Shown here: positions 21,395 to 30,716 of the stretch, one piece after another
Layout: the number at the start of each line of letters is the position of its first letter
Numbering within the stretch: position 1 is the first letter of the stretch
Source of the DNA: DATIRA01 sp963766505
GTDB taxonomy: Bacteria > Pseudomonadota > Gammaproteobacteria > Steroidobacterales > Steroidobacteraceae
Assembly (NCBI GenBank): GCA_963766505.1
Contig: CAVYAL010000009.1
Span: 115,128 to 179,127, forward strand
DNA length: 64,000 nucleotides
Direction: 5' to 3'
Notes under the pieces: generated by a model
What the model was told of the DNA's origin: nothing
Databases searched by the model: none
The model's input: only the letters and a program-made list of their open reading frames with translations
Position numbers and translations under genes: made by a program

Positions 21395-22816
21395 ATGAAA
21401 GCCAACTTTAAGATCGTCGCGGGCGTTGGGGCAGCGATGCTCTTCGCCGGCAGCGTCAACGCCGCGGTCCTGACCGCGACGCCGGACGAATATTCGAAGG
21501 AGGGGGTCAGCTCGACTGGCAGTGTGACTCTCCCCGAAATCACCGCCATCCTGGCTGCCGACTACTCGGCTGACGACCGCATCTCGCTGACCATCAACGG
21601 CGCGAGCGTGACGGCCGGTACGGACCTGACAGCCGAGATGCTCTGCGACAACGGCGTGATCGTCGGTTTCCTGAACCGTTCGGGCAACACGGTCAACTTC
21701 CGTGTCAACCAGGTCAACGTCGCCAACAACCTCGGCGCGACCTGCACCATCAACGGCATTCAGGTCACCAAGGCGTCGCTCGCGGCCTCTGCGACCGTCA
21801 GCGCCTCCTATGCGGCCGAAACCGCGCTGGGCGAGACGATCGACACGGGTTGCGCCGACGCGGGCAGTCCGGGAACGCCGCGTCCCTGCGCCGTGGGTGA
21901 GACGCCGAACTTCGTCGTGCTGGCGCTGATCCGCAGCCAGTTCTCGGCGCGGGTGACAGCAGGCGCGTCGGCCTACAACGGCGTGATCGACGTCGAAGCC
22001 GATCGTGAGATCTTCGAGTCCGAGGACGAGGAGACGGGCGACCTGGACTCCGATTCGCTCGCGATCACCGTGCGGAACGAGGGTGACCTGCTCGAGGCTG
22101 TCGAGGATGTCGAAGGCGTGCTCACGATCGACGGCGACTTCACCTGGGCCGCTGGCCCGAACGGCACGTGCAACAACGGTGACGACGTGGGCGCGGTGGT
22201 CTCCGACCTCGGCTTCCCCGCCGTGTTTGCCGCCGACTGCAAGTCCTTCTCGGTCGACTATGGCGCGATCTTCCCGGACGGCGCGGATTTCTCCGCGAAC
22301 GACGTGCTCGTCCTGCTCGTTCCGGGCGTGGGCTCGGGCGTCAAGTTGAGCCCGCAGACCTTCGCGGCTGAGTACGAGTTCTCGTACCCGACGGACAGCA
22401 GCACGGTGATCGGCTTTGCGGCCGGTCGCTGGACGATCAACGGCGCGCTGGTGTTCGTGCCCTACATGCCGTACGGCGACAGCATCACTCAGATCGTCTA
22501 CATCGCCAACCGCGGCGGTCAGGACGGCACGATCTCGGTTGATGCCTTCGACGAGGCGGGCAACAGCTACTCGTTCGGCGTCGGCGTGGTCCAGGCGGGC
22601 ACCGTCCGCAAGCTGGCCCAGGAACTCCTGGACGGCCTGACCCTCGGTGGCTTCGCGGCTCCGGGCAAGGTCGCCTTCGAGATCACGGTCACCGCCCCGG
22701 ACAAGGACATCGACGTGTACTCCGCGTACAACGTCGGTGGTTCTGACCGCGGCACGGTGGTCAACAGCCAGAACGGCAAGGCGCTCGGCTGCGACACCTG
22801 CAACGTTCCGGAGTGA
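21395..22816 (+). CDS. Secreted Cys-containing protein of unknown function, candidate T2SS substrate
   Basis: 473 residues with a Sec signal peptide (KIVAGVGAAMLFAGSVNA, cleavage near residue 23). The mature part is acidic, rich in beta-type Val/Thr/Asp/Gly segments and carries about nine cysteines (for example LGATC, DTGCADAG, PRPCAVGE, GTCNNGDD, AADCKSF and the C-terminal GCDTC pair), suggesting disulfides and extracytoplasmic location. No enzymatic motif and no PEP-CTERM or LPXTG anchor are seen. A good ribosome site (GGAG, 14 bases upstream), its own promoter and a strong terminator mark it as a highly expressed monocistronic gene. The position directly behind the T2SS operon makes it a candidate T2SS cargo or surface-layer-like protein; this is inference. 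Confidence 0.75.
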   Translation: MKANFKIVAGVGAAMLFAGSVNAAVLTATPDEYSKEGVSSTGSVTLPEITAILAADYSADDRISLTINGASVTAGTDLTAEMLCDNGVIVGFLNRSGNTVNFRVNQVNVANNLGATCTINGIQVTKASLAASATVSASYAAETALGETIDTGCADAGSPGTPRPCAVGETPNFVVLALIRSQFSARVTAGASAYNGVIDVEADREIFESEDEETGDLDSDSLAITVRNEGDLLEAVEDVEGVLTIDGDFTWAAGPNGTCNNGDDVGAVVSDLGFPAVFAADCKSFSVDYGAIFPDGADFSANDVLVLLVPGVGSGVKLSPQTFAAEYEFSYPTDSSTVIGFAAGRWTINGALVFVPYMPYGDSITQIVYIANRGGQDGTISVDAFDEAGNSYSFGVGVVQAGTVRKLAQELLDGLTLGGFAAPGKVAFEITVTAPDKDIDVYSAYNVGGSDRGTVVNSQNGKALGCDTCNVPE

Positions 22817-22854
22817 AGCTCTGCTGAATAGAGCCTAGCTTCTGTTCGACTAGA

Positions 22855-22884
22855 CGGCGGGGCCTCGGCCCCGCCGTTTTTTTT
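22855..22884 (+). terminator. Rho-independent terminator
   Basis: A GC-rich hairpin with nine-base arms (CGGCGGGGC/GCCCCGCCG, 22855-22876, short CTCG loop region) is followed by eight T residues (22877-22884). It lies 39 bases after the stop of the secreted-protein gene and is the clearest intrinsic terminator in the window. Confidence 0.9.
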
Positions 22885-22984
22885 GCCTGCGCGAATCCGC
22901 GCTCGTTAACATGCCTGCGCTCGCTCTTCGCCGGGACGGGCGAGCCAGGAGCTGGGCTGCCACCACAGGCGTGCCTGACCAAGC

Positions 22985-24037
22985 ATGATCAAGACCTTGC
23001 TGCGCCGCATGATCGACCGGGTGGACCAGCTGCTGCTGCCAGTGGCCGGCTCGTCGGGCCTGCTCGCGTCGGCGTACTACCTGCTCTTCAGCCGCCAGTT
23101 CCGGCGGGAACATCGCGCGGTGCTCAAGGGCCGCCTCGCGTATCGACGCGGACTCGAAAACGCGGTCCGCAGCAGCCCGCTGCTGCGCAGGAACATCCAC
23201 CGGCTCGAGAAAGGCCTCGTGATGCAGCCTCGGGCGCCCGTCTTCGCGGAGGACTACGTCGAGGAGACGGTCCGGGAACTGCTGCGGCTTCGCGCCGCGG
23301 GTGGTCTCGATCCCGTCGAGGACAAGTGGGCCGGGGACGTCTTGACCGACTACTTCGCAGCGGCGCAGGACACGCCGCGCATTGCCGCCGCACGCGCGGC
23401 GTTCGCGAGTCTCGGCAAGGGCTCGGAGGCTCCGAACACGGCGAGGCCATCGGTGCCCGTAAGCCGTGCCGAGGGCGTTCGATCGGGCGTGAGTTACGAG
23501 GACTTCCTCGGGCTGTGCCGACAGCGGAGGTCGGTCCGATGGTTCGAGCAGCGCGCCGTGCCTCGGGAGCCCGTGCTGCAGGCGCTCCAGGCGGCGGCAC
23601 AGGCGCCGAGCGCCTGCAACCGGCAGCCCTTCCTGTTCCGCTATTTCGATCGCCCGGAGGATGCGCAGCGCATTGCGGGCATTGCGATGGGCACTACCGG
23701 GTACGCCCAGAACATTCCTGCACTGGTCGTGCTGCTCGGCGACCTCGGCTGTTACCCCGAGGAGCGCGACCGCCACGTTCCCTACATCGATGCGTCGCTC
23801 GCCGCGATGCAGTTCATGCTGGCGCTCGAGACGCTCGGGCTCGCCTCCTGTCCGATCAACTGGCCCGACGTCGAGTGGCTCGAGCGCCGTATGGACCGGG
23901 AGCTGGAACTGCCGCCCCACCTGCGTCCCGTGATGCTGATCGCGCTCGGCTATCCCGATCCCGAGGGCGGGGTGCCTTTCTCGGCCAAGAAAAGCCCCGG
24001 GCTGCTGCTACGCACCGACAACGACTACCACCCCTGA
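22985..24037 (+). CDS. Nitroreductase family protein with N-terminal extension
   Basis: 350 residues. The C-terminal half is an FMN-binding nitroreductase domain: RRSVRWFEQRAVPRE, APSACNRQPFLFRY, the GTTGYAQNIPALVVLLGD stretch and the closing LIALGYPDPEGG. The N-terminal about 160 residues contain a basic helix-rich region with HRLEKGLVMQPRAPVF, a block I know from nitroreductase-like proteins encoded near polysaccharide loci. Substrate is unknown; it could be a redox enzyme acting on a sugar or lipid-linked intermediate. It is monocistronic between a terminator and a repeat cluster. Confidence 0.8.
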   Translation: MIKTLLRRMIDRVDQLLLPVAGSSGLLASAYYLLFSRQFRREHRAVLKGRLAYRRGLENAVRSSPLLRRNIHRLEKGLVMQPRAPVFAEDYVEETVRELLRLRAAGGLDPVEDKWAGDVLTDYFAAAQDTPRIAAARAAFASLGKGSEAPNTARPSVPVSRAEGVRSGVSYEDFLGLCRQRRSVRWFEQRAVPREPVLQALQAAAQAPSACNRQPFLFRYFDRPEDAQRIAGIAMGTTGYAQNIPALVVLLGDLGCYPEERDRHVPYIDASLAAMQFMLALETLGLASCPINWPDVEWLERRMDRELELPPHLRPVMLIALGYPDPEGGVPFSAKKSPGLLLRTDNDYHP

Positions 24038-24040
24038 CCC

Positions 24041-24131
24041 TAAAGGGGACAGATTTATTTTCCCCAAAAGGGGACAGATCTATTTGCCGATCAATCTGCC
24101 ACGCGCCCCACAAATAAATCTGTCCCCTTTA
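24041..24131. repeat. GGGGACAGATTTATT-type repeat cluster (family B)
   Basis: Two direct copies of a unit near AAAGGGGACAGATTTATT (24042 and about 24067, the second with ATCTATTTG) face one inverted copy (CAAATAAATCTGTCCCC, 24111-24131). The arrangement can fold into a long stem. The same unit, again in inverted pairs, occurs at 32266-32338. Such units in gammaproteobacterial genomes are usually spread as REP-like elements; no REP-associated transposase gene is in the window. Confidence 0.8.
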
Positions 24132-24212
24132 GCGCGACGCTTGGAAACTTATTGGCGGCAGGCAAGAATGCCTGACCAAGGCACCAAGCCGATCCGCGGG
24201 AAGTAACGTCCC

Positions 24213-25983
24213 TTGACGATCGAGATTCTGATCACGCTCGCCGTCGTCGTCGGCGTGCTGGCGCTGCTTACGACGACACGACTCGATACGGACGTCGTAC
24301 TGGTCGGCGCGATGATCACGCTGACCCTGTCTGGCATCCTCAGGCCGGAGCAGGCGCTCTCCGGGTTCGCGAGCTCGGGCGTGATGACCATCGCGGCGCT
24401 CTACATCGTGGTCGCCGGGCTGCGCGAGACAGGCGCGATGAGCTGGATCTCGCGCTGGGTGCTCGGGCGCCCGAAGTCGCTCGCCGCCGCGCAAAGCCGG
24501 CTGATGCTTGCCACCGGCGCGCTGAGCGGCGTGATCAACAACACGCCGGTCGTGGCGCTGTTCATCCCGGTCGCACAACAGTGGGCCTCGCGCTTCGGCT
24601 TCTCGGTTTCGAAGCTGCTGCTGCCGATGAATCACCTGGTGATCCTGGCGGGCATGTGCACGCTGATCGGCACCAGCACCAACCTGATCGTAAATTCGCT
24701 GCTGACGCAGGCAGTGCCGGATCACGGCCTCGCGCTGTTCGATCTCGTCTGGATCGGCCTGCCACTGACGGCCATCGGTTTCGTCTACATGCTGGTGGCC
24801 TCGCCACGGCTGCTGCCGGATCGGCAGAGCCCCGTCGAGCAGCTGCAGGAGGCGCGCGAGTACGCGGTCGAGGCGCGCGTGCTGCCCGGCGGCCCGCTCG
24901 TCAACCGCAGCATCGCCGAGGTCGGCCTGCGAGCGATGCGTTACGCCTACGTCCTCGAGGTCGAGCGCGGCGAGCGACTGCTGGCCGCGGTGGGCCCCGA
25001 ATTCGTGCTGCAGCCGAACGATCGGGTGACTTTCGTCGGCGTCGTCGATGCGGTCAACGAGCTGCGACGCATCCCGGGCCTGTCGATCGCCGAGGACCAG
25101 ACCTACCAGCTGAACCTCCGGCATTCGCAGCGCTGCCTGGTTGAAATCGTGCTTTCCGCGGCTTCGCCGCTGGTGGGGAACACGGTGCGGGAGTCGGGTT
25201 TCCGCAGCACCTACGGCGCCGCGATCATCTCGATCTCGCGTAACGGCGAGCGACTGGACGGCAAGCTCGGCGACGTCAAGCTCCGGCCCGGCGACACACT
25301 GCTCGTCGAGACCGATCATGGCTTCGTCGAGCGGCACAAGTACAACCGCGACTTCCTGCTCGTGAGCCCGCTGCAGGACTCGAGCCCGCCGGACTTCCGT
25401 CGCGCCCCGCTCGCATTCCTGATCCTGTTCGCGATGCTGGTCGTGTCGGGCTTCGAGTGGGTCCCGCTGTTCCAGGCGTCGTTCATCGCGGCGGGCCTGA
25501 TGGTAGCGACGGGCTGCGTGACGCTGTCGGCAGCGCGGCGCAGCATCGAGTATCCGGTGCTGGTCGGGATCGCTTCGTCCTTCGCGCTCGGCTACGCGCT
25601 CACCGAGTCCGGTGCCGCGGGCCTGCTGGGTGGCTGGCTCGGCGAAGCGGCTCGCGGGGACCCGTTCTGGGCACTTGTATTGCTGTACGTCACGTCGGTG
25701 ATCGTGACTGAGCTGATCACCAACAACGCTGCCGGCGTCGTGATGTTCCCGATCGCGATGGCCATCGCCGGAGACCACTGGCGCGCACTTCATGCCCTTC
25801 GTCGTGACCGTGATGGTCGGCGCCTCGGCGGGCTTCATCACGCCGATCGGCTACCAGACGAACCTGATGGTCTATGGCCCCGGTGGCTACCGCTGGATGG
25901 ACTACGTCCGCTTCGGCACGCCGCTCAGCATCGTGGTCGGCATCGCGACGGTGCTGATCGTGCCGAGGGTCTGGCCGTTTTAG
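24213..25983 (+). CDS. SLC13/DASS-type anion transporter with two TrkA-C domains, one frameshift
   Basis: Inner-membrane sodium- or proton-coupled anion transporter (sulfate, dicarboxylate or related), about 590 residues. Five to six N-terminal helices with the family motif GVINNTPVVALFIPV and LIGTSTNLIVNSLL, then two RCK_C/TrkA-C regulatory domains in the central loop (about 215-300 and 310-390), then the second half with VTELITNNAAGVVMFPIA. As written the frame breaks near 25775; deleting one base joins it to the segment MPFVVTVMVGASAGFITP and the true stop at 25981-25983. The start is TTG at 24213; no in-frame ATG fits better. Confidence 0.85.
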
Positions 25984-25985
25984 GA

Positions 25986-26092
25986 AGCGGGTAGGGACTA
26001 GTGAATAGGGACTAGGGAATAGGGAATAGTGAATAGGGACTAGGAACTAGTGAATAGGAACTAGGAACTAGGGAATAGAGGATAGAGGGAGG
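25986..26092. repeat. Degenerate tandem TAGGGACTAG/GAATAG repeat (family C)
   Basis: About 100 bases made of alternating, imperfect copies of GGGACTAG, GGAATAG and GGAACTAG units (6-10 bases each). It fills the gap between the transporter stop and the convergent four-helix-bundle gene. The same vocabulary, on either strand (CTATTCAC, CTATCCGC, CTAGTCCC), recurs at 26553, 35107, 39842, 39950, 41526 and 45030 in this window. Confidence 0.8.
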
Positions 26093-26473
26093 TCAGCGGT
26101 TGTCCCGGCGGCGCAGCGCGGCGATCAGTGCCGTCAGCATTCGGCCTACTTCCTCGGTCTTCAGCAGCAGGTCTGTCGCGCATTCCGGGGCCAGGTATTG
26201 GAACTCGGTGGCCAGGCGCAACTGCGTATCGAGTTCCGCCTGTGAACCGCGGGCGATGTGCAGGAAGGCCAGGAATTCACGGGTCGTCCGCCTGGCCGCG
26301 CCCTCGGCGAGATTGGACGGGATCGATACTGCCGCCCGGCGCATCTGCAGAAGCAGTCCGAACCGCTCGTCGCGGGGAAAGCGTCTGGTGGCTTCATGGA
26401 CCTGGGCGGCCAGCCTCATGGCCTTTTGCCAGACAATCAGGTCCTGGTGTGCGCCACGTAGTGCCTGCTCCAT
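26093..26473 (-). CDS. Four-helix-bundle protein (23S rRNA-IVP/S23 family)
   Basis: 126 residues, all-helical, matching the family once named after intervening sequences of 23S rRNA: DLIVWQKAMRLAAQVHEATR, the RAAVSIPSNLAEGAARRT core and LHIARGSQAELDTQL. Function of the family is unsettled; it often sits inside rRNA genes, in variable loci and near surface-polysaccharide genes. Here it is the only minus-strand protein gene right of tatD, flanked on both sides by family C repeats, which suggests a mobile or variable intergenic module. Confidence 0.85.
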   Translation of the reverse strand: MEQALRGAHQDLIVWQKAMRLAAQVHEATRRFPRDERFGLLLQMRRAAVSIPSNLAEGAARRTTREFLAFLHIARGSQAELDTQLRLATEFQYLAPECATDLLLKTEEVGRMLTALIAALRRRDNR

Positions 26474-26552
26474 GGGGCAACAGGCTAGCGACGGATCAAC
26501 AGTGCGGGGAAGCTCCCAAAATGGCCGTGAACGCTCAGAAATTAGCTCTTAA

Positions 26553-26587
26553 ACTATCCGCTACCCGCTAGTTACTATCCGCTTCCC
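26553..26587. repeat. Family C repeat abutting the manC start codon
   Basis: Units CTATCCGCTACCCGCTAG and CTATCCGCTTCCC end directly at the ATG of manC (26588), leaving no room for a standard Shine-Dalgarno sequence. The same end, CTATCCGCTTCC plus one to three bases, precedes the prsK start at 35252. Confidence 0.75.
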
Positions 26588-28018
26588 ATGCTAATTCCCG
26601 TCATCCTGTCCGGCGGCTCCGGCACCCGCCTCTGGCCGCTCTCGCGCGAGCTCTATCCGAAGCAGCTGCTGCCGCTGGTCGGCGACCGGACCATGCTGCA
26701 GGAGACTGCGGCCCGGGTGGAGGGCATCGCGGACGTCGCTGCGCCGATCGTGGTCTGCAACGAGAGTCATCGCTTCATGGTCGCGGAGCAGTTGCGGGAG
26801 CTGGAGCTCGCGCCACAGGCGATCGTGCTCGAGCCGGTGGGTCGCAACACCGCGCCGGCCGTGGCGGTGGCCGCGCTGGTGGCGCTGGAGAAAGCCAACG
26901 GAGGCGACGAGGATCCCGTGCTGCTGGTGCTGCCGGCGGACCACGTCATCGCCGACGTTGCGGTCTTCCGCGAGGCGGTGGAGCAGGGGCTGGATGCCGC
27001 GCGCGCCGGCAAGCTCGTGACCTTCGGCGTCGTGCCGGACCGGCCGGAGACGGGTTACGGCTACATCCGGCGCGCGAACGGCGACGGACCCGCGTTCCCG
27101 GTCGCAGAGTTCGTCGAGAAGCCGGACCCGGCGACCGCCGAGAAATACCTCGCCTCGGGCGAGTACTACTGGAACAGCGGCATGTTCATGTTCCGCGCGC
27201 GGACGTACCTCGGCGAGCTCGAGCGGTTCGCGCCTGCGATGCTCGCGGCCTGCCAGGCCGCGGTCGCGGCCGCGACTCGGGACCTCGACTTCACGCGCCT
27301 GCCCGCTGAGCAATTCGCTGCCTGCCCGGGCGACTCGATCGACTACACCGTGATGGAGAAGACCGACGCGGCGGTCGTGCTGCCGCTCGACGCCGGCTGG
27401 AGCGACGTGGGCTCCTGGTCGGCATTGCAGGACGCACTGCCGGTGGACGCCGCCGGCAACGTGACAGCGGGCGACGTGATGACCGAGGATGCATCGGGCT
27501 GCTACCTGCACTCGACCAGCCGCCTGATCGCCGCGGTCGGGTTGCGCGATCACGTCGTCGTCGAGACCAAGGACGCGGTGCTGGTCGCGCCGCGCGAGAA
27601 AGTCCAGGACGTGAAGACGCTGGTCAGCCGCCTCAAGGACCAGGGGCGCTACGAGACCTCGCTGCATCGCGAGGTGTTCCGTCCCTGGGGCAGCTACGAC
27701 AGCATCGACAACGGCGATCGCTTCCAGGTGAAGCGGCTGGTCGTGAAGCCCGGTGCCTCGATGTCGCTGCAGCTGCACCACCATCGCGCCGAGCACTGGA
27801 TCGTCGTCTCCGGCACGGCGCGCATCACGCGCGGCGAGGAGACGTTCCTGCTCGGCGAGAACGAGTCCACGTTCATCCCGATGGGCACCCGGCACCGCAT
27901 CGAGAACCCCGGCAAGGTGATGCTGCACATCATCGAGGTGCAGTCGGGCAGCTATCTCGGCGAGGACGACATCGTGCGCTTCGAGGATCGCTACGGACGC
28001 GAAGGAACCGAAAAGTGA
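26588..28018 (+). CDS. manC: Mannose-1-phosphate guanylyltransferase / mannose-6-phosphate isomerase
   Basis: Bifunctional cytosolic enzyme making GDP-mannose from mannose-1-phosphate and interconverting fructose-6- and mannose-6-phosphate. 476 residues, the usual type II length. N-terminal nucleotidyltransferase with LSGGSGTRLWPLSRELYPKQ and the FVEKPD sugar-binding motif (near residue 175); C-terminal cupin isomerase with RPWGSYDSID and the metal-binding QLHHHRAEHWIVV. It overlaps manB by four bases, so the pair supplies GDP-mannose, presumably for the exopolysaccharide locus to the right, where a GDP-mannose dehydrogenase is encoded. Confidence 0.95.
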   Translation: MLIPVILSGGSGTRLWPLSRELYPKQLLPLVGDRTMLQETAARVEGIADVAAPIVVCNESHRFMVAEQLRELELAPQAIVLEPVGRNTAPAVAVAALVALEKANGGDEDPVLLVLPADHVIADVAVFREAVEQGLDAARAGKLVTFGVVPDRPETGYGYIRRANGDGPAFPVAEFVEKPDPATAEKYLASGEYYWNSGMFMFRARTYLGELERFAPAMLAACQAAVAAATRDLDFTRLPAEQFAACPGDSIDYTVMEKTDAAVVLPLDAGWSDVGSWSALQDALPVDAAGNVTAGDVMTEDASGCYLHSTSRLIAAVGLRDHVVVETKDAVLVAPREKVQDVKTLVSRLKDQGRYETSLHREVFRPWGSYDSIDNGDRFQVKRLVVKPGASMSLQLHHHRAEHWIVVSGTARITRGEETFLLGENESTFIPMGTRHRIENPGKVMLHIIEVQSGSYLGEDDIVRFEDRYGREGTEK

Positions 28019-29379
28019 CAGCAATGAAGATCAGCGGTTTCAAGGCCTACGACCTGCGTGGTCGGATCCCCGACGAGCTGAACGACGAGGTTGCCTATCG
28101 CGTCGGCCGGGCATATGCGGACTTCGTCAAGCCCGGCAAGGTCGTGGTCGGCCGCGACATACGACTCTCGAGCGAGCAGCTCGAGAAGGAGCTCGAGCGC
28201 GGGCTGCTCGACTCGGGCGTGGATGTCTATGACATCGGGCTCTGTGGCACCGAGGTCGTGTACTACGCGACCTTCGCAGAGCGCATGGACGGCGGCATCA
28301 TGGTCACCGCGAGCCACAACCCGCCCGATTACAACGGCATGAAGTTCGTGCGGGCCGAGTCGCGCCCGATCAGCGGCGACACGGGATTGAAGGACATCCG
28401 GCGTATCGCGGAGTCGGGCGAGTTCTCGAAGCCCACGCGGCTCGGCGAGCGCTTCGCGATCGACATCATGCCGGGTTACATCGAGCACCTGCTGTCCTAT
28501 GTCGATCGTGCGACGCTCAAGCCGCTGAAGATCGTCGTGCACGCCGGCAACGGCGGGGCCGGCCTGATCGTGGACAAGCTCGAGCCGTTCCTGCCCTTCG
28601 AGTTCATCAAGGTCGAGCACGAGCCGGACGGCAGCTTCCCGAACGGCGTGCCGAACCCGATGCTGATCGAGAACCATCGCGCGCCGGTGGAAGCGCTGCG
28701 CAAGCACGGCGCGGACCTCGCGATCTCCTGGGATGGCGATTACGACCGCTGCTTCTTCTTCGACGAGCACGGCAGCTTCATCGAGGGCTATTACATCGTG
28801 GGCCTGCTGGCCTCGGTGTTCCTGCAGCGCCACCCCGGCAGCACGATCGTGCACGATCCGCGCCTCACCTGGAACACGCTCGACGTGGTCGCCCAGGGCG
28901 GCGGCAAGGCGGTGCAGTCGAAGTCGGGCCATGCCTTCATCAAGCAGACGATGCGCGAGGTGGACGGCATATACGGCGGCGAGATGAGCGCGCACCACTA
29001 TTTCCGTAATTTTTCCTACTGCGACAGCGGCATGATCCCCTGGCTGCTCGTGACGCAGATCATCAGCGACACGGGCAAGTCGCTCTCGGAACTCGTCGGC
29101 GAGCGCATCCGGCTCTTTCCGGCGAGCGGCGAGATCAACCGGCGCGTCGAGGATGCGAAGGCGACGATCGATGCCGTGCTCGGCAACTACCGCTCGAGCG
29201 CGAGCAACGTGGACTTCACCGATGGCGTCAGTGTCGAGTTCGACGAGTGGCGCTTCAACCTGCGGGCGTCGAACACCGAGCCGCTGATTCGCCTGAACGT
29301 CGAGAGCCGCGGCAACGAGGCGCTGATGCGCGAGAAGACCGCAGAGCTGCTGGAGCTGATTGGCGGCGAGCCAGGGTAG
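28015..29379 (+). CDS. manB: Phosphomannomutase (ManB/CpsG)
   Basis: Converts mannose-6-phosphate to mannose-1-phosphate. 454 residues, aligning by eye over its whole length with E. coli CpsG: FKAYDLRGRIPDELNDEV, active-site serine in VTASHNPPDYNGMKF, metal loop DGDYDRCFFFD, sugar-binding GGEMSAHHYFR and phosphate-binding RASNTEPLIRLNVES. GTG at 28015 has an AAGGA-type ribosome site 8 bases upstream and overlaps the manC stop; the ATG at 28024 (MKISGFKAYD) is the alternative and matches the E. coli N terminus better. Confidence 0.95.
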   Translation: MTAMKISGFKAYDLRGRIPDELNDEVAYRVGRAYADFVKPGKVVVGRDIRLSSEQLEKELERGLLDSGVDVYDIGLCGTEVVYYATFAERMDGGIMVTASHNPPDYNGMKFVRAESRPISGDTGLKDIRRIAESGEFSKPTRLGERFAIDIMPGYIEHLLSYVDRATLKPLKIVVHAGNGGAGLIVDKLEPFLPFEFIKVEHEPDGSFPNGVPNPMLIENHRAPVEALRKHGADLAISWDGDYDRCFFFDEHGSFIEGYYIVGLLASVFLQRHPGSTIVHDPRLTWNTLDVVAQGGGKAVQSKSGHAFIKQTMREVDGIYGGEMSAHHYFRNFSYCDSGMIPWLLVTQIISDTGKSLSELVGERIRLFPASGEINRRVEDAKATIDAVLGNYRSSASNVDFTDGVSVEFDEWRFNLRASNTEPLIRLNVESRGNEALMREKTAELLELIGGEPG

Positions 29380-29383
29380 GCGG

Positions 29384-29652
29384 GCCCTCACCCCAGCCCT
29401 CTCCCGCGGAGCGGGAGAGGGGGCAAGCCCTCTCCCAGCGGAGGCAGAGGCCCTCACCCCAGCCCTCTCCCGCAGAGCGGGAGAGGGGGCACAGAGGCCC
29501 TCACCCCAGCCCTCTCCCGCAGAGCGGGAGAGGGAGCACAGAGGCCCTCACCCCAGCCCTCTCCCGCAGAGCGGGAGAGGGGGCACAGAGGCCCTCACCC
29601 CAGCCCTCTCCCAGCTGTGCTGGGAGAGGGTGCCCGAAGGGCGGGTGAGGGC
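29384..29652. repeat. Palindromic repeat array, family A (five to six units)
   Basis: Repeated units CCCTCACCCCAGCCCTCTCC, each followed by a palindromic core CCCTCTCCCGC-AGA-GCGGGAGAGGG and short spacers such as GGCACAGAGG. The last unit has a different core (CTCTCCCAGCTGTGCTGGGAGAG) and the array closes with the inverted outer arm GGGTGAGGG. All three forward frames stay open through most of it. It fills the gap between manB and the YdcF-like gene. Confidence 0.92.
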
Positions 29653-29711
29653 TCCGGTATCCTGCCCGCCGAACATTGCTCCGTTCAGTAACCCAGGCAC
29701 CGTCACGCGCC

Positions 29712-30505
29712 GTGAGTTTCCGCTATCTCATCTGGTCCTTCCTGAGCCCCTCCCAGCTGATCCTGGCCGGCGTGCTGGTCGGTGCCCTGCTGCTTGCCGC
29801 AGGCCGCTCGCGAGCCGGCCGCTGGCTCACCATCGCAGCCGGCATGGCGCTTCTGGTATTCGGGCTTCTGCCGACGGCCATCTTCATCGCCGTCCCCTCG
29901 AGACCCGCTTTCCGACGCCGGAGCTGCCCGAACGGGTCGATGGAATCGTGCTGCTCGCAGGCTCGGAGCGCCCGACGGCCTCGCGAGGTCTACGCGAGAG
30001 CCGCAGGTAGGTGCGGCCGGCGGACGCTACATCTCGACCTTGCGTCTCGCGAACCGCTACCCCGAGGCGCGCATCGTCTACACGGGCGGGCCGATCGAGC
30101 GGAAGGGCAAAGGGGCTGCTCGAGACGCAGCCGGCGGTGGCAGCTGCGATTCTCTCCAGCGTTGGACTGGATGCCGCGCGGATCAGCTTCGAGCAGGAAT
30201 CGAGCGACACTTGCGACGAGCGCCAGGAACTTCCGCTTCGCATGTTCGCCCTCGACCGGAAGACCGCTGGGTCGTCGTCACCTCAGCGAGCCACATGCCA
30301 CGGACCGTGGCCTGCTTTCCGGGCGGCAGGCTGGGATGTCATCCCGTATCCGGCCGACTTTCAGTCGGTTCGCGAGGCTGGGATGCCGGGATCGTTCCAG
30401 ATTGCCGACAACCTCGTGCTGCTCGACCTTGCCATGCATGAGTGGATCGGGCTCGCCTACTACAGGTTGACCGGACGGACCAGGGAGTTTTTCCCCGCGC
30501 CCTGA
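29712..30505 (+). CDS. YdcF/ElyC-like (DUF218) membrane protein, multiple frameshifts
   Basis: About 260 residues if repaired. Two N-terminal membrane segments (LILAGVLVGALLLAAG and WLTIAAGMALLVFGLLP), then the DUF218 domain in pieces: RVDGIVLLAGSERP, RLANRYPEARIVYTGGP, VTSASHMPRTVACF and GWDVIPYPADF, ending ...LTGRTREFFPAP at the stop 30503-30505. These are DUF218 landmarks, linked in E. coli ElyC to envelope or peptidoglycan homeostasis. At least four breaks lie between about 29895 and 30310. The start is GTG 29712 (VSFRYLIWSF). It is flanked on both sides by family A repeat arrays. Confidence 0.7.
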
Positions 30506-30517
30506 GCAGATTTCAGA

Positions 30518-30666
30518 GCCCTCACCCCAGCCCTCTCCCGCCGAGCGGGAGAGGGAGACAGAGGCCTCACCCCGACCCTCTCCCGCAGAGCGGGAGAGGG
30601 AGCAGAGCCCTCACCCCGACCCTCTCCCGCAGAGCGGGAGAGGGTGCCCGAAGGGCGGGTGAGGGC
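30518..30666. repeat. Palindromic repeat array, family A (three units)
   Basis: Three units CCCTCACCCC(A/G)(G/A)CCCTCTCCCG with palindromic GCGGGAGAGGG arms, closed by GGGCGGGTGAGGGC. It lies between the YdcF-like gene and tRNA-Val. Confidence 0.9.
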
Positions 30667-30716
30667 GCTCATTTGACCCCTCTCACGGCGCTGCCTAAAC
30701 TACGCGCCCTTCGATC

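Noticed and set aside
29384..29652. Possible CRISPR array
   Set aside because: Spacers are not unique or of constant length and the repeats are themselves palindromic with conserved outer arms. It is an interspersed repeat array that recurs at many other places.
29360..30010. Open frame of 216 residues spanning repeats and the 5' part of the YdcF-like gene
   Set aside because: The N-terminal half is only translated family A repeat, and the rest is a frame-shifted piece of the YdcF-like gene.
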